NCBI GenBank assembly: GCA_007922225.1 | Contig: ML679966.1 | Location: 38,159,943-38,223,942 of the forward strand | Origin: Emydura subglobosa | Lineage: Eukaryota > Chordata > Testudines > Chelidae | Length of the DNA: 64,000 nt | Reading direction: 5' to 3' | In this document: piece after piece, positions 1 to 11,759 of the stretch | Layout of the letters: each line of letters starts with the position of its first letter | How positions within the stretch are numbered: the stretch's first letter is position 1 | The notes under the pieces: generated by a model | The model's database searches: none | What the model was told of the DNA's origin: nothing | The model's input: the letters and a program-made list of their open reading frames with translations, nothing else | Made by a program: the position numbers and the translations under genes

Positions 1-1489
1 CAACTGCATAGCTAACAGCTGGAAATTGCTTGCTCAACAGTTTTTGGGTTTTTTTATTGACATGTTATTGATGTTATTGTAACACTTACTACCATAAAAA
101 GTGTAAACTGGTCGTGTCAGTTGGATTTAACCTTCTGGACACCTCTTGAGATCTCCAGCAACAAGTGGATGGCTAGCCACCCGAATCTTGTCATTTGACC
201 ACCTTTAGACTATAGATTTGGGGTTCTCTCACCTTTTGCATATCTGTTTGTGCATGAGATATAATAAAATAGTAATTTTGGATGAAAGCACTCTGGTTTG
301 TGCCAATCTTTTAATCAGATGGACATGCCGTTTCCCCTTTTGATTTATTCCTGAAACCGCCTTGCAAAGAGCTTAGCAGCTGAGGGGGTCTAATAAAGCT
401 TGCAGGCAACTGAGGAAGAAAAACAGAACAGAGACTTCAGTAGCTAGGTCATTCCCACTCTGATACTGACTGTTAGTTGCTAAGCTCACAGTATTTGAAG
501 GGAGAATATAGGAATGGGTGAGCTCAGTTTCCTTAATTTTAAAATCACTCTCATAATCAGGTTTACATCTTGCATAAACAAAAACAAACAAAACACAAGT
601 GCAATGCATTGCGTCAAAGTGAGTCTCTGCAACACCTCCTTATGGCCCCATGGTAGCACTACTCACCCTGCCTCTGTTTTCCTTCAAGTCATCAATAATC
701 AGCATCAGCCTACCACCCTCTTCCCCTCCAAGGCAAGTCACAGGAGACAAGCTCTCCCACAGCACATTAGAAAAATCACTCAGCTCCTTCCCAGCTGGGT
801 CTGATAACTGACCCAAGCCATCTGATCCATAGATAATCAGGATCGGCTGTGGGAGAGAAGAGAAGGCTAGCTGATCCCTTTCAGTGGAGACTAAATCACT
901 TTCCTCTTTAAGGGCTAGCAAGTTTGTGATACACATATCCTGTGTAAAGAGTATTCCCTTTTGCCAACTTTGTCCTAGCACTCATGAAAACCCTACAAAA
1001 GGGGGATGTGAGAGATGGGGAAGAGGCCAGATCACATTTCCCCCTTCTCTTATGCAGTGGCTAGTAGGGATGGCCAGATGCACCAGGAAGGATAATGTGC
1101 ATCTCCTGAAGGAATGCAGCAATTGGTGCACTTGCACCACATGCTAAGGAACTTTGAGAAGGAGAAATTCCCCCAGATGTCTCCCTGGGATGGTGCAGCT
1201 CCACCCTCCCCTAGTGCAGGCCAGTGCTTAATGGCATGATTTATCCCATTGCTTGTTTATCTTTTTGATCTGTACTGTATTTATTTACCTAATAAGTAGC
1301 GCTTTCATCTATCCAGATTTCCAGGATTTATTTTCACTGAGGCAGCCTGAGAGTTATTGGTCAGTATTCAGTTAAGTGCTACTACCTTGTATATATTGTA
1401 TTAATCACTAAGAGGAGGAATTAGTGAGTGCATGATTGCTTCAACTAGTGCCAGTAAGAAATATGGAGAATTATGAGGAATCTAGTTGG
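1..1489. other. Intronic sequence, nothing recognised
   Basis: AT-rich sequence without a convincing repeat family or gene. The short frames on both strands around 370..1150 show no domain and overlap one another. Confidence 0.5.
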
Positions 1490-1965
1490 ATTTAAACACA
1501 ATGGAGATTTGGACAGCACAATGGTAGATTAAATTAAATGTGGATAAACAAAGTTAATGCATGTTGGCAGGTCTTCTTATATGCTGATGGAATCTGAATT
1601 TTAAGGATTCTTGGAGGAATGAAAATTTGGATTCATCATGGGTAGCTCAATGAATATGTCTTTAATGGGCCATGGCAATTAAATAAAATACACTGCTTTG
1701 GTGCATTATGAATGGGGAAAAAAAATTCTTTCTGCATGCAGTGTCATTCAGTTCACCTTAAGGAAGTTATAAGAATGATGGATAAGAAAAGGCAGCAAAG
1801 GTGGCTACAGGAACAGAAAGACTTGCATATAATAACAGACTGCAAAAGATATCATTATTTACCCTAGAAAAATGAAGAGATAGAAAGGTCCTTGATTAGG
1901 TTAAAAGTATAAAGAGCATACCTTAAGCTAATCACTTTTTTCTTTATACAAGGAGAGAGATATAC
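1490..1965 (+). mobile_element. Old LINE fragment, CR1/L3-like
   Basis: The stretch has the word order of a decayed LINE reverse-transcriptase C-terminal region: a 'gtggataaacaaagttaatgc' type phrase, then 'aaaaattctttctgcatgca', then 'aggcagcaaaggtgg' and 'aacagaaagacttgcatat'. Frames are heavily broken. The family assignment is from memory of such elements and needs an alignment. Confidence 0.45.
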
Positions 1966-2169
1966 TTACATAATTAAAAGAAAATTTGGAATAACCAAAA
2001 AAGAACTGCTATTTTATGCAGCATTTAGTTAGCGAGTAAAACGAACTACTGTAGAAGGCTGAAACGTGCTGTCTCTCTTTTCCCCCCCAAAGTATTTCTT
2101 CCATTTACAGTATTGCTCAATTATCTACATGGGTCTCCACTGAAATATTGAAAATGTTGTCTTTTGCCC

Positions 2170-2960
2170 AGTAAATGTTACCATAGTGCTGTTCTGTACT
2201 TAATAACCTTATGTACACCCAACTTAAGTTTAACATGGCCAAAAACAAATTCCTGGTCTTTCCTTCCCAATCCTCCTTACTCTACATATTCTCTCATTCT
2301 TGACACTGCCACCATCCTCCCTGCAATTCAGGACTATGACCTGGGACCATGTTTGACTCCACATCCTTCCTTTTCCCACACATCCACCCTATGTCCAAAT
2401 CCTGCCATTCCATCCTCCACATTTTTTTTCTTTCTATCTCATACAGATAAAACAGATAAAACTATCAGTCTGGTCCTCATCTACTGTCTCAATATCTGTA
2501 ACTTCCTTGTCCTCTGTCTTCCCTAACACTCATGTTGCCCCTCCAATCCATTCAAAAGTCAGTCATTACAAATAGTTGTCCAGCAATCTGACTGTCACCC
2601 ACTCTTTGATTCCATCCATTGTATCCCACTCCTCCACTGCATCACATTCAAGCTTTTTGCCCCTACCTTCTAGGTTCTATATAATCTTCTCATATAATCT
2701 TCTACCCTGCTTCTTTTTACAAGACTCCAATATACTCTGTTCATCATGCTAACCTCATTGCTTTGTTTTTCTGCCTCTCCAAAAAGCATCCCCATGCCAC
2801 CTTCTGTGTAATAACCTGCTCATGGAAACATCCCTCTTGAGCTGCTCCAGAAGTCTACTATCCTCTTTACATTCAAATCCCTCCTCAAGACTAATTTTTA
2901 CCATGATGCCCAGAGGCCACTGGCTGCCTGTGCTAAGACTGAGAAATATTATCAGGATGT
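2170..2960 (+). mobile_element. LINE fragment, L2-like, 3' part of ORF2
   Basis: A C/T-rich coding strand, with phrases such as 'ctgccaccatcctccctgca' and 'caatccattcaaaa' and the later 'taccatgatgcc', follows the order seen in the C-terminal part of sauropsid L2-type LINEs. A likely 3' tail piece ('gggacagggactgtgcc') occurs at about 3395..3415, so the element may be split by other sequence between 2960 and 3340. Confidence 0.45.
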
Positions 2961-3429
2961 GGCCAGGTGGTTCACCTTACAGCAACAAGGTCAAGTAAGA
3001 CCAAGAAATTCAGCATTCCCACTGACAACTGGGAAAATCCTGCCCACATTTGTTAAATTTGGAGAAGCTGGGTTAAGATTAGTGCCATCACTACAGAGAG
3101 CCATTGGAGAGCTCCGGGTGACGCCTGCAGGTGAGCCAAGAAGCAGACTAGGCTTCATCTTCCATCTGGAGACTGGGCCTGTAGCCATTGTGGGAAGGTT
3201 TGCCATTTGCGCATCAGGCTCTTTTCTCATACCATTGCTAAGCACCACTGACGGACTGACTTTGTCATGTCTCCTTTCATCTGTCCAGATGTTGGACGGC
3301 CAGGGCCAGGCAGTAATTACCAACTTAACTTGTATATTGCTTGTCTTTCCACTACTCACTGCCTCTCTGTCTTAGCTATTTACAGTGTAACCAGTTTGGG
3401 ACAGGGACTGTGCCTTCTATTTTGTTGCT

Positions 3430-4560
3430 ACATGATTAACAAGATAATGGAGCAGCTGATGGAGAATTTGATTAATCAAGAAGTAAAGGAGGGTCATGTA
3501 ATTAGTGAAAATCAACATGGATTTATGGAAAATATAGCCTGTCAAACTAACTTGATATCTTTTTTTTAATGAAATTACAAGTTTTGTTGATAAAGGTAAT
3601 AGTGTTGACATAATATATTTAGACTTCTGTAAGGAGTTTGACTGGTACTGCACAATATTTTGATTAAAAAAACCCTGAAATGTTATACACTTTACATGGC
3701 ATAGATTAAATGATTAAACACTGGTTAACTAATAGGTCTCAAAATGTAACTCTATAAGGGGAATTGTCATTGACCTGGTGTTTCCAGCAAGGATCAGTTC
3801 TTGGCTCTGCACTATTTAACATTTTTATCAATGACTTGGAAGAAAATATTAAATCATCCCTGATAAAGTTTGCAGGTGACACAAATTGGGGAAGTGGTAA
3901 ATAATAAAGAGGACAGGTCACTGAATCAGAGTGACCTGGATTGCTTGGTAAATTGCAAACAAATAATGTGTTTTAATATGGCTAAATGTAAAGGTATACA
4001 GTGAGAAACAAAAAATGTAGGCCATGCTTACAAGATGCGGGACTATCCGGGAAAGCAGGGACTCTGAAAAAGGGATAATTAGCTGAACATGAATGAGCTT
4101 CCAATGGGACGCTGTGGCCAAAAGAGTGAATGTGATCCTGAAATGTATAAATGGGAATATTGAGTAGCTGTAGAGAGGTTGTTTTACCTCTATATTTGAC
4201 TGTTGCTGGAATACTATGTCCTGGTCTTGTGCCCACAATTCAAGAAAGATGTTGGTAAATTGGAGAGGGTTCAGAGAAGAGCCATGAGAATGATTAAAGA
4301 ATTAGAAAACATGCCTCGTAGTGATAAACTCAAAGAGCTCAGTCTATTCAGGTTTAAAGACAAGGTTAAGGGGTGACAATTAGAATCTACAAGTTCCTAC
4401 ATGGGGAACAAATATTTAATAATGGGCTCTTTGATCTAGCAGAGAAAGGAATAACCATCTGATGGCTGAAAGTTGAAGCTAGACAAATTCAGACTGGAGA
4501 TAATATTGTTAACAGGGAGGGTAATTAAGTATTGGAACAATTTACCCCCCCATATACTTT
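3430..4560 (+). pseudogene. CR1 LINE reverse-transcriptase remnant
   Basis: CR1 ORF2 encodes the endonuclease/reverse transcriptase that copies the element into DNA. The broken plus-strand reading contains the RT-region phrase ENQHGFMEN, then a piece reading [11 protein letters not shown], then the region before the 3' end ('cagagaagagccatgagaat'). Many stops and indels show it is dead. The copy ends at about 4560 without the typical CR1 tail. Confidence 0.85.
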
Positions 4561-5654
4561 TTTATAACCAACATGATTTAGGTAACACATGCAAAACAAC
4601 AGTTGAGTTCAGCTTTTTTTTTAAAAAACTAGTCAGTATCAAGATTTGTGCTGCCAAAGTGAATTCTCAAAGGGAGAAAAATATTTTGCAATAATAGTTT
4701 TTACACTGTGAAATTAGCTGAACACAGATTTAAAATGGAGGGAGTAAAACCTTAAGACCAACTAGAAATGTAAAAGGAAACATATCTAATACAGAGAATG
4801 CATCTTAGAAAGCAGCAAAATTATGCAACAAGTATCATTTCAAGTGTACTCTGTTGAGCTTAAGTCCTTTTACTGATGGTCATACAGACATATGCTGAAC
4901 AGCAAGTAAGATACATGGGAGAATACTTTGTTTTAGTATACCTGATTTGAGCCATCAACCTACATGGCCACTGTTACTGCTGACTGAAATTTCACTAATC
5001 TTCTGACCTCATCAGGAATGCTGGGGGCTAGCATACATGAGCAGCATAAAATCAAATGTGCCATTTGTTCAGCATCTGTTCTTAACTCTGCATGAAATTT
5101 TCCCTGCAAAGAACACAGGGCCGTCAGATGCAATAAACTCTTCACTGATCTGCCAGTTGATGCATTTGTCTTGCCCTATTATCTTACTTGGATTTTCCTT
5201 TCTTGATAGATATTGAATGAATTAGCATATAGACAAATATACAAAATACTTTTAAAACTATTAATTTGCTGTGTATTTGGAGACAGAAGCATTTTTTATA
5301 CAGCATATATTTTCAAGATTCAACTATTTTCTCCCTCTCAGTTCTGCTTTGTTAAAGGCCGCAATGAACTAGGAACCTACTTCCTACTTACTTATCCCTC
5401 TCTACAGTAATTTTTGCTGTATCAATTATCAAGACTAAAGACAGTTTTATTCTAAGCAATACATACATGTACAATAATTTTTACATCCGGCAATTGTATT
5501 TGTTTTGTGTCATCATCACATCATAAAGAATCAATAGTTTGAGGCCAAAAAGCATACTATTGATAGGTGTTCTCTAATTGACAGAGTAATAAAGGAACAA
5601 CTAATGAATGGCTTGTAGGTACTCAAGGCACACACAGCAAGTTAAAGTATTTCA
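4561..5654. other. Intronic sequence, nothing recognised
   Basis: AT-rich; short frames only. No repeat family identified by eye. Confidence 0.5.
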
Positions 5655-5790
5655 ATCATGGAATCATAAAAGATTAGGATTGGAAGGGACCTCAGGAGGT
5701 CATCTAGTCCAACCCTCTGCTCAAAGCTGGACCAACCCCAACTAAACTATCCCATCCAGGGCTTTGTCAAGCCATACCTTAAAAACCAAT
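5655..5790 (-). mobile_element. CR1 LINE 3' end
   Basis: The plus strand reads 'atcataaaagattaggattg' followed by 'gaagggacctcaggaggtca' and 'tctagtccaaccctctgctc', which is the reverse complement of the classic CR1 3' untranslated end. It is 5'-truncated, as most CR1 copies are. Confidence 0.88.
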
Positions 5791-5796
5791 AAGGAG

Positions 5797-5850
5797 AGAT
5801 ATATATATATATATATATATTATATATCCTTGTGTATGTATATATATATA
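5797..5850. repeat. AT dinucleotide microsatellite
   Basis: A run of alternating A and T is interrupted near the middle by a short cctTGTGTATG segment and then resumes. It directly abuts the CR1 tail, a common place for simple repeats to grow. Confidence 0.9.
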
Positions 5851-7194
5851 AAGTTAAACATTTAAATAATGAAATCTGGTTCACTATACACTTCATGTTA
5901 GTCCAATTACATGCATAAGCACTATAACATCATCAGCTCCAAAAGCTGAGGTTAAGAACACAAAAAAAATATGATACAGATATATATTTTTTTTAAAAGT
6001 TTGGATTTTTTTAACCTGATATTCACACAAAAACTTTTCTTATAACTGACAATAAAAGACTTAAAACCAGTTCAAGTAAGCAGCTCCTGCAGAGACACTG
6101 GAACCAAGCGACCAGAGTTATGAATTTATTTCCAGTGAAGTACAATCAAATATCACAGGAACAATTCTGCTTGCATAATGGTGCAATGTGAATCACCTTC
6201 AATAAGAAAAATTGCACCTTTATAATGACCCATCCTATGAACACTTCAATGGAGTTACCTGTGTGCACAAAATACTCACAGGATTATGTGATTACAAAAC
6301 TAAACCCTAAATTAAGACAGAATAATAAATATAACTGGGCTCCTGACTTCTCTTTAATTCCCTTTTCTATTTCTCTTTCTTCCCTCTCCACCCACCCACC
6401 CCATTTCTATTTTATTGCTCATTCCTTATGTTGGTTTCCCTCCTGTACTTTCCTATTCCTCTTGTTGTTTCTTTTTGAAAACCATAGACAAGAAATGAGA
6501 ATTGTTAGGACTGAGTGAGTGGCCCAGACTTTAAAAAAGTAGATATCCTACTAAAAAAATATCCATCTTCAACCATTAAGTCCTGATGCACAAAAAGTAA
6601 AATGCATTTTTTAAAAGCTTCAGTTGGTGGCTCCATAATTAATGTACAAAAATACAGCTTTCTCCTTTTGCTCCCTCACAAAACCTATTTAATTAGAACC
6701 AATGACACTTTCAGACATGTAATTAAAATGGTTATGCATTTACGTTTTGGGTATTTTATTTTTGTCGTGTGATGTTACCACTGTAAAAACATTCAATACA
6801 GCTAACCCTCAAGAACCTTTTGCAAACCAGCCAACATTGATTGATTTTTAAATCCAAATTACACCATTTACACTGAACAACCAGAATTAACCTTTGGCTC
6901 AATTTCACCCCTGAGTGAACATCCTCCATTTGAACTTTTTTAAAACTCTGTGCAAGGGCAATGGCTAACAAAACAGAATAATTATTAGAAAAAAAATGTA
7001 CATACATTTGAAAAAAGTACTCCCAGACTATTATAATCAAGACATTTTCAATGTATTTTTGTCTACTCAGCAGAGCATTACTTCTGAGTTGTCATGCAAC
7101 AATAGATAGTTGAAATGGAAGTGATCTAAGCCACTTCCTCAGTGGACTAGAATCCTAGAGAATTCTAGCTATCTATCTGTGCACTTATATGGTG
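5851..7194. other. Intronic sequence, nothing recognised
   Basis: AT-rich sequence; the 94- and 97-codon frames here show no domain. A C/T-rich stretch at 6350..6470 resembles ordinary polypyrimidine intron sequence. Confidence 0.5.
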
Positions 7195-7325
7195 CACATT
7201 ATGCCAATATTTAAGCATCTCAACATACAACAGTGGATTTATCCTCAACACCATTGTGAAGTAGTGAAGCATTAGCATTTGTAGAAAGCCAAATGAGACA
7301 CAGTTTACACATAAGACATGTAGTA
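7195..7325 (+). mobile_element. MIR-like SINE fragment
   Basis: The order 'atttaagcatctcaacatac', 'ccattgtgaagtagtgaagc', then 'aaatgagacacag' resembles the 3' half of MIR/CORE-SINE copies (interval with 'aaactgagacacag'). It is highly diverged. Confidence 0.4.
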
Positions 7326-7329
7326 GTGC

Positions 7330-7655
7330 TGGAAACGAAAATCAGTTGGAATTTTTTTCAAAAAATTTTTTTTGCTCAGAGGTGTAGGGACCTGAAGTGG
7401 GGTCTACCACCTCTCATGTGAGTGCCCTAATCACCAGGGTACATAGTCTCTCTCTCTCTGTCTCAATGAATAATTAGTCATCCAAAGCAGAACAGCACCA
7501 ACAGGAGAGTTTGAGAGAGATCCACCTCAGAACAGCCAATAGCCTGGGGGCTAAGGCTCTCAAGTGGAATGTGGGAAGTATGTTTAAGTCCCTGCTCTGA
7601 ATCCAATAAATCCCCTAAGCACTGGCCTATTGGCTATGCTGGTCTCTCTCTGTTT
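7330..7655. repeat. tRNA-like palindromic repeat, diverged copy
   Basis: The segment has one arm with 'catgtgagtgccctaatcac' and a later arm with 'gggggctaaggctctcaagt', which are roughly opposite-strand versions of a tRNA-like head. It is related to the copy at 33850..34645, sharing phrases such as 'agccaatagcc' and 'ggtctctctctg'. The class of the element is unknown to me. Confidence 0.45.
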
Positions 7656-8490
7656 GTTTGGGGCAGGAGGGGAAGCCTGTTTTCATCCAAATGAAAAAGA
7701 AAAATCTCAGATTTTCATTGGATAGGAAAATTATTTCCCTGCCAGCTCTACTGGAAACTGAACCCAAATCTCCCAAGTCCCATTCCACTGCCTTAAACCC
7801 AAGACAACCTTTCCTCCAGGATTCTTCCTTGCAATATATTCTTTAGTGCTCTCTTCACTTTAGTTTTAAGTGGCCCAAGCAATAGAGCTTGGTTTGCTCA
7901 CCTTGGGATATTATTTTGTGGACTATTAGATCTTTTTGTCAGGAAGCTTTTTTCTAATATTAAGTATATTTTTTCCTTTTCTTAATTTTACTGTACTGCT
8001 TCTCACTGCAACCTCTTTACCACATTAAGTAATTCCTTTCTTTTCTTGATGTTCAAAACCTTTGTTACCATATGGGCCTAAAGCTACAAGTATCCCTTAT
8101 GGCTATGCTAAGAAACTGTTAGCACATAAGAGTACCATGAGGCCTTGTGAAAGCTATGCTAAGAGAGATAAAGAAGAATTACTAGTAGGTAGATTTTACC
8201 TTGCTTATAGAGTGAAAATATATCTACAAGCATGATCCAATTTCATGAACCAATTTAATAAATTAGCTAATAAAATTGTAACTAAAACCACAAAGAAAGT
8301 GCAAGCAGAATAGAAATAAATGAGGGGACATGATTCACCTTGCCAGTGTTCAACCACAATTTGACATTAACATATTACTGGGCAATGCACAAAATGTTCC
8401 AAACCACAAAAGAGAAAATAAAATGATGGATTAAGACTTCGTTGGTTGTTTTTTAACTTGTGCTAAGCATTGTTGTTAAGTAGGTTAAAT
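7656..8490. other. Intronic sequence, nothing recognised
   Basis: AT-rich filler up to the sharp GC rise at 8491. No family recognised. Confidence 0.45.
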
Positions 8491-8889
8491 TGTTATTCTG
8501 GAAACATAGGTGTAAACGTGCCCTTCTGGGGGCAGCGTTGGGGGTTCCCCTCTGAGTCCTTTCTAGAGAGGGACCGCTGTTCCTGACTCTCCCCTGTGGG
8601 GCAAGCCAATAGTCCTTCGCCCCGGCCCCTAGGCAGGGCTGGTCAGGCAACAGATAGTCTAATGCCCAGCCCATAGGCAGGGCTGGTAAACAAACAGTCT
8701 AGCGTCTGGGATGGTAAGGAGGGTAAGGTTCTCCCGGGGTGGCTCGGGAAGGGAGGAGGGGGACGCAGGCCCACCCGTCTCCACTGCATCCCAGCCCAGG
8801 GCCCTAGCAGTGGCAGAGGTACCTGTCACTGCATTGGCGGGGCTCCTGCTGCAACACGCCAACCGGGTTGCCCCATACTCAGCCTCCGT

Positions 8890-9231
8890 TTAGGGCTGTC
8901 CCTGGGCTTCTTCCTCCCCGTACCCACAGGTACCCGATTCCTCCGGGTCGCCGGGATGTGGTAGTCCCATCAGGCCCTCCTCATCCACCGGCAGCAGCTC
9001 CGGCAACTCCATGGGCTCCGCCTCGGAGGGGAGCTCCTCCAAGTCCTCTGGCCCCCAGGCTACCAGTAGGTTCTCCGGGTCCCAGGCTTGGTACTGCTCG
9101 GGTCTATCCTCCTCTGGTTCCCTGGCAGCAGGTAGCCTGGGCGGCCCCTCCTCTGGCTCCCGGGCAGCAGGTGACTCAGGTGGGCTCCCATCCGACTCCC
9201 AGGCAACAGGGGACTCAGGTAGGTTCTCCAT
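8890..9231 (-). CDS. 113-codon acidic, proline-rich frame in the GC-rich unit; function unknown
   Basis: The product begins MENLPESPVAWESDG and is built from imperfect repeats of a PPESPAAREPEE type, followed by a glutamate/leucine-rich part (EDLEELPSEAEPMELPE). It has no cysteine-rich finger, transmembrane helix or enzyme motif. The repeats match tandem DNA repeats of about 45-48 bp at 9110..9225. It may be translated from the element's promoter or may be open only because the DNA is GC-rich. I do not recognise a family. Confidence 0.3.
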   Translation of the reverse strand: MENLPESPVAWESDGSPPESPAAREPEEGPPRLPAAREPEEDRPEQYQAWDPENLLVAWGPEDLEELPSEAEPMELPELLPVDEEGLMGLPHPGDPEESGTCGYGEEEAQGQP

Positions 9232-9365
9232 CAGTCCCCAGTCTGGGGTTGGACGGGCCTTTCCCCTTCAGCGTGGGCTTCAGGCCTGGTTCTAGCATGG
9301 AGCCTCCAAGGAGCGGCATCCTTCTCCCTCAGCCATCCCCGCCTGACTGAGCTCACAGGCCGGGG

Positions 9366-9460
9366 TTTTAAAGGCCTGGCCCCGCCTCCCTGCTTCCGGT
9401 CAGGTGGTGTCCGCCCAGCTCCTAAAGGCCTGGCCCCGCCTCCCTGCTTCCGGTCAGGTG
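9366..9460 (-). promoter_or_regulatory. Putative element promoter: two GC boxes plus TATA-like site
   Basis: The minus strand carries GAGGCGGGGCC twice, 54 bp apart, followed by CCTTTAAAACCCC. The arrangement of Sp1-type boxes upstream of a TATA-like site is what an RNA polymerase II promoter in an LTR or transposon looks like. The 113-codon frame starts about 135 bp downstream. Activity is inferred only. Confidence 0.45.
9369..9460. repeat. Direct repeat of a 38-bp GC-box block, period 54
   Basis: The block at 9369..9406 is repeated without mismatch at 9423..9460. Each copy holds GGCCCCGCCTCCC and CTTCCGGTCAGGTG. Confidence 0.9.
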
Positions 9461-9555
9461 ATCTTCTGGGCTCTAGCAGCCAGGGTGGGTTTGGTTCTCC
9501 CTCTGGGTCTCTCTCAGAAGGGAACCATCCCTCCCGGCTACAGTAGGACATAACA

Positions 9556-10164
9556 GAATGTGACATTTGCTGGTGATTGGATAATATTAGCTATGCCATT
9601 AACTGCAAGTTATAGAAAGTAATAAAAAAATCTAGTCCGTAAAAACCTATGAAATTATATACTAATTTGGACCAGTCCAAGCTGGCAACCATTGGGCCCT
9701 GTATTGGTGATTACTGCTTTTTCTGTCTTGTGCTGATCTTTTTTTGGTTAGCGCTATCTAACTTAATAAACCCAATTTAGCTTAACTATTTGACATCTCA
9801 TTAATTAATGATCTAAATAGAAGCTATTATTTACCCCTTCAAACATGAGCATTAATTATTATATCCCTTTAATCTTTGTTAACCATCTATACATATTTAG
9901 GCCCCCATACTTCAAACATGTAGATGTTGACCTTTTAACGTGATTAGTCCAATTGTCGTGTATAGAAGTAGTCCTTCTATTCTATTTTACTCCATATAAA
10001 TTTGTATACCACATTCATCACTGTAGTATCTGAGCAACTTCCGGTAGTGCATTAGGCAGACAAGCATCTGTCACACACAAAAATATTTGTAGGACTTAGA
10101 TCTTAATATTGTTTCATTAATCAGTTCCTTCAGCCAGCTCATGATTGTGTTTATTTATTTATTT
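9556..10164. other. Intronic sequence, nothing recognised
   Basis: AT-rich; no family seen. Confidence 0.5.
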
Positions 10165-10780
10165 CGTTCTCCAGTGTCTTTGAACTACCTCCAATTTGTC
10201 TACATCTTTCCAGTATTTGATGCCTAGAAGATAACACAATATTCAAGGTATGGTCGCACTGGAGCTGTACAGAAAGGACTCCACAATCCACTTCATTTAC
10301 ATATGTTGCTCTAAATTTATATAAATTGATAAGGCTAATGGGCCTTATAGTTGACATATCACACTGAATATTAATATCTAATTTGTTGTTCACTATCACT
10401 CTTTGGTCTCTCTTTTCCACTGAGCATCCGTGTTTCAGAATGTTTATCCCAAATGTATATTGCAATTTTTCAAGCTGAAACCTGTTTTGTCATTTCCTGT
10501 CTATATTTCTACTCTCTCTAAGACCATTTATTATGCTGTGTACATTACCTCCCAGTATAATTTCATATACAAATTTCATTAATGTGTTGTTAAACCATCT
10601 TTCTGTCTATTAATAAGGATAATACATTTAATGGGTCCGAACATGGATGCCTCCAGTATCCCGATATACACTTTTCTCCCAGTCCAGTATATGATTGTTT
10701 CTTACCCTTTGTCAATCCACACAAGGTTCCTTTTCAAAGCCAATTTAAATTAATTCTTCATTCATGATTTCATGAAATAC
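10165..10780 (-). mobile_element. Old CR1-related LINE fragment
   Basis: The plus strand follows the order of a repeat common in bird and reptile DNA: 'ctccaatttgtctacatctt' then 'attcaaggtatggtcgcact', 'ggagctgtacagaaaggact', 'ttgttgttcactatcactct', and later 'catatacaaatttcattaat' and 'accctttgtcaatccacaca'. It is strongly diverged. The family name is uncertain. Confidence 0.4.
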
Positions 10781-11550
10781 AATACTATAAGATTTTATTA
10801 TAAATGTAAATGACACATATTGGGCCCAAAGGATTTCTAGGTAGGTTTTGGAAGCTGGGAAGTCCCTACCTGCTTCTTTGTTAAAGGGAGGGGAGGAAGG
10901 GGAAGCCAATATCTTGAAATTAGGGAGAATTTAATTGAAGTGACAGCTAAATATATATCACATTTTGCCAAAGTAAATTGCGTCCTTTACTTGATTAGCT
11001 ATTTATCCTCTATTCTATTCCCTCCTATGTCCACTCAAGTTGTAATTAAAAAAGTTATCCTGCTTACGAAAAGATGTTCTCAGTATGAAGGAAAATTTAT
11101 ATATTGAATTAGAATAGTGTAGCCTCCTGCCAACACGGTGTAAACTATTGCTTCTAGATTTAGGATTTTATTTTATTTTTTTTACAGTGAAAGATATTTT
11201 CTTTGTTAATAAAAGCTAGTGCCTACAAACATCATATTTGGAACTATAATAAATGGGAAAAAACTGAAAGTAGAAATAACCAGTTAGTTGCAAAGTTCCA
11301 GATCAAGAAAGTTTTCCTTTGAATGCACCAAGTTTCATCAATACTTGAAACTCTGTTAGCTGACAAATACATTTTAATCATTCCAATGTAAAAATCCCTG
11401 AGAAGAATAACATCTTATTTCTTAAAGTCAAATCAGGATGTAATATAGCCCATAATGTTCATTTCTTAGGATCTGAACAGCTTCTGTCTGTGTTTAAAAT
11501 CTGTCTTCCATTGCCTGAATCCTGCAAACTCTGGATGTTTCACACCCAAT
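10781..11550. other. Intronic sequence, nothing recognised
   Basis: AT-rich, with a purine-rich stretch at 10885..10910. No family recognised. Confidence 0.5.
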
Positions 11551-11626
11551 GGTCCTGATTCTGATCTCACCTTGTAAATTAGGTGGAGTTAGAGATGTAA
11601 AACTGGTGTGAAATCAGAATCAGGCC
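11551..11626. repeat. Small foldback repeat with GGCCTGATTCTGAT-type ends
   Basis: The left arm 'ggtcctgattctgatctcac' at 11551 and the right arm 'tgtgaaatcagaatcaggcc' ending at 11626 are near-perfect reverse complements around a ~33-bp loop. Similar foldbacks around 'actggtgtaaat' phrases occur elsewhere in the window (60840..60912). Confidence 0.7.
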
Positions 11627-11759
11627 TTTTGTAAGCAAAAATGCCATACCCAGCTAATAACTTGTTTTTCCACTGAACAGTCAGATGTCCTCAATCTCAA
11701 TTCATGCTGTTCTTTCACCCTCAAATGGCACACAAATTCTCTCTAGTTCAGTTATAACA

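Larger units (their letters stand above)
8491..9555 (-). mobile_element. GC-rich LTR-like unit with promoter and short frame
   Basis: About 1065 bp of GC- and CpG-rich sequence sits abruptly in AT-rich DNA. On the minus strand it begins TGTTATGTCC and ends AGAATAACA, giving a short TG..CA inverted terminus (TGTTAT/ATAACA) as in LTRs. Inside, in minus-strand order, are two GC boxes in a duplicated 38-bp block, a TTTAAAA site, and a 113-codon frame. I see no clear target-site duplication (flanks TTAAAT and GAATG), so the ends are provisional. A gag/pol body is not present next to it, so a solo LTR or a 5'-end fragment are both possible. The shape suggests a retroelement control region rather than a host CpG-island promoter. 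Confidence 0.5.

Noticed and set aside
2959..3375. 138- and 122-codon frames on opposite strands
   Set aside because: Two overlapping frames with no domain between pieces of old LINE sequence.
5797..5850. Replication origin or regulatory AT tract
   Set aside because: A simple dinucleotide microsatellite beside a CR1 tail explains it.
8868..9350. 160-codon plus-strand frame
   Set aside because: Antisense to the GC-rich unit's minus-strand frame; open because few A/T-rich stop codons occur in such DNA.
9369..9460. CRISPR-like array from the repeated blocks
   Set aside because: Only two copies, vertebrate context, and GC-box content; a tandem promoter repeat fits.
8491..9555. CpG-island promoter of SGCZ or of another host gene
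   Set aside because: It has LTR-like ends and internal repeats, and no adjoining host exon. An intronic alternative promoter cannot be excluded but is not supported.
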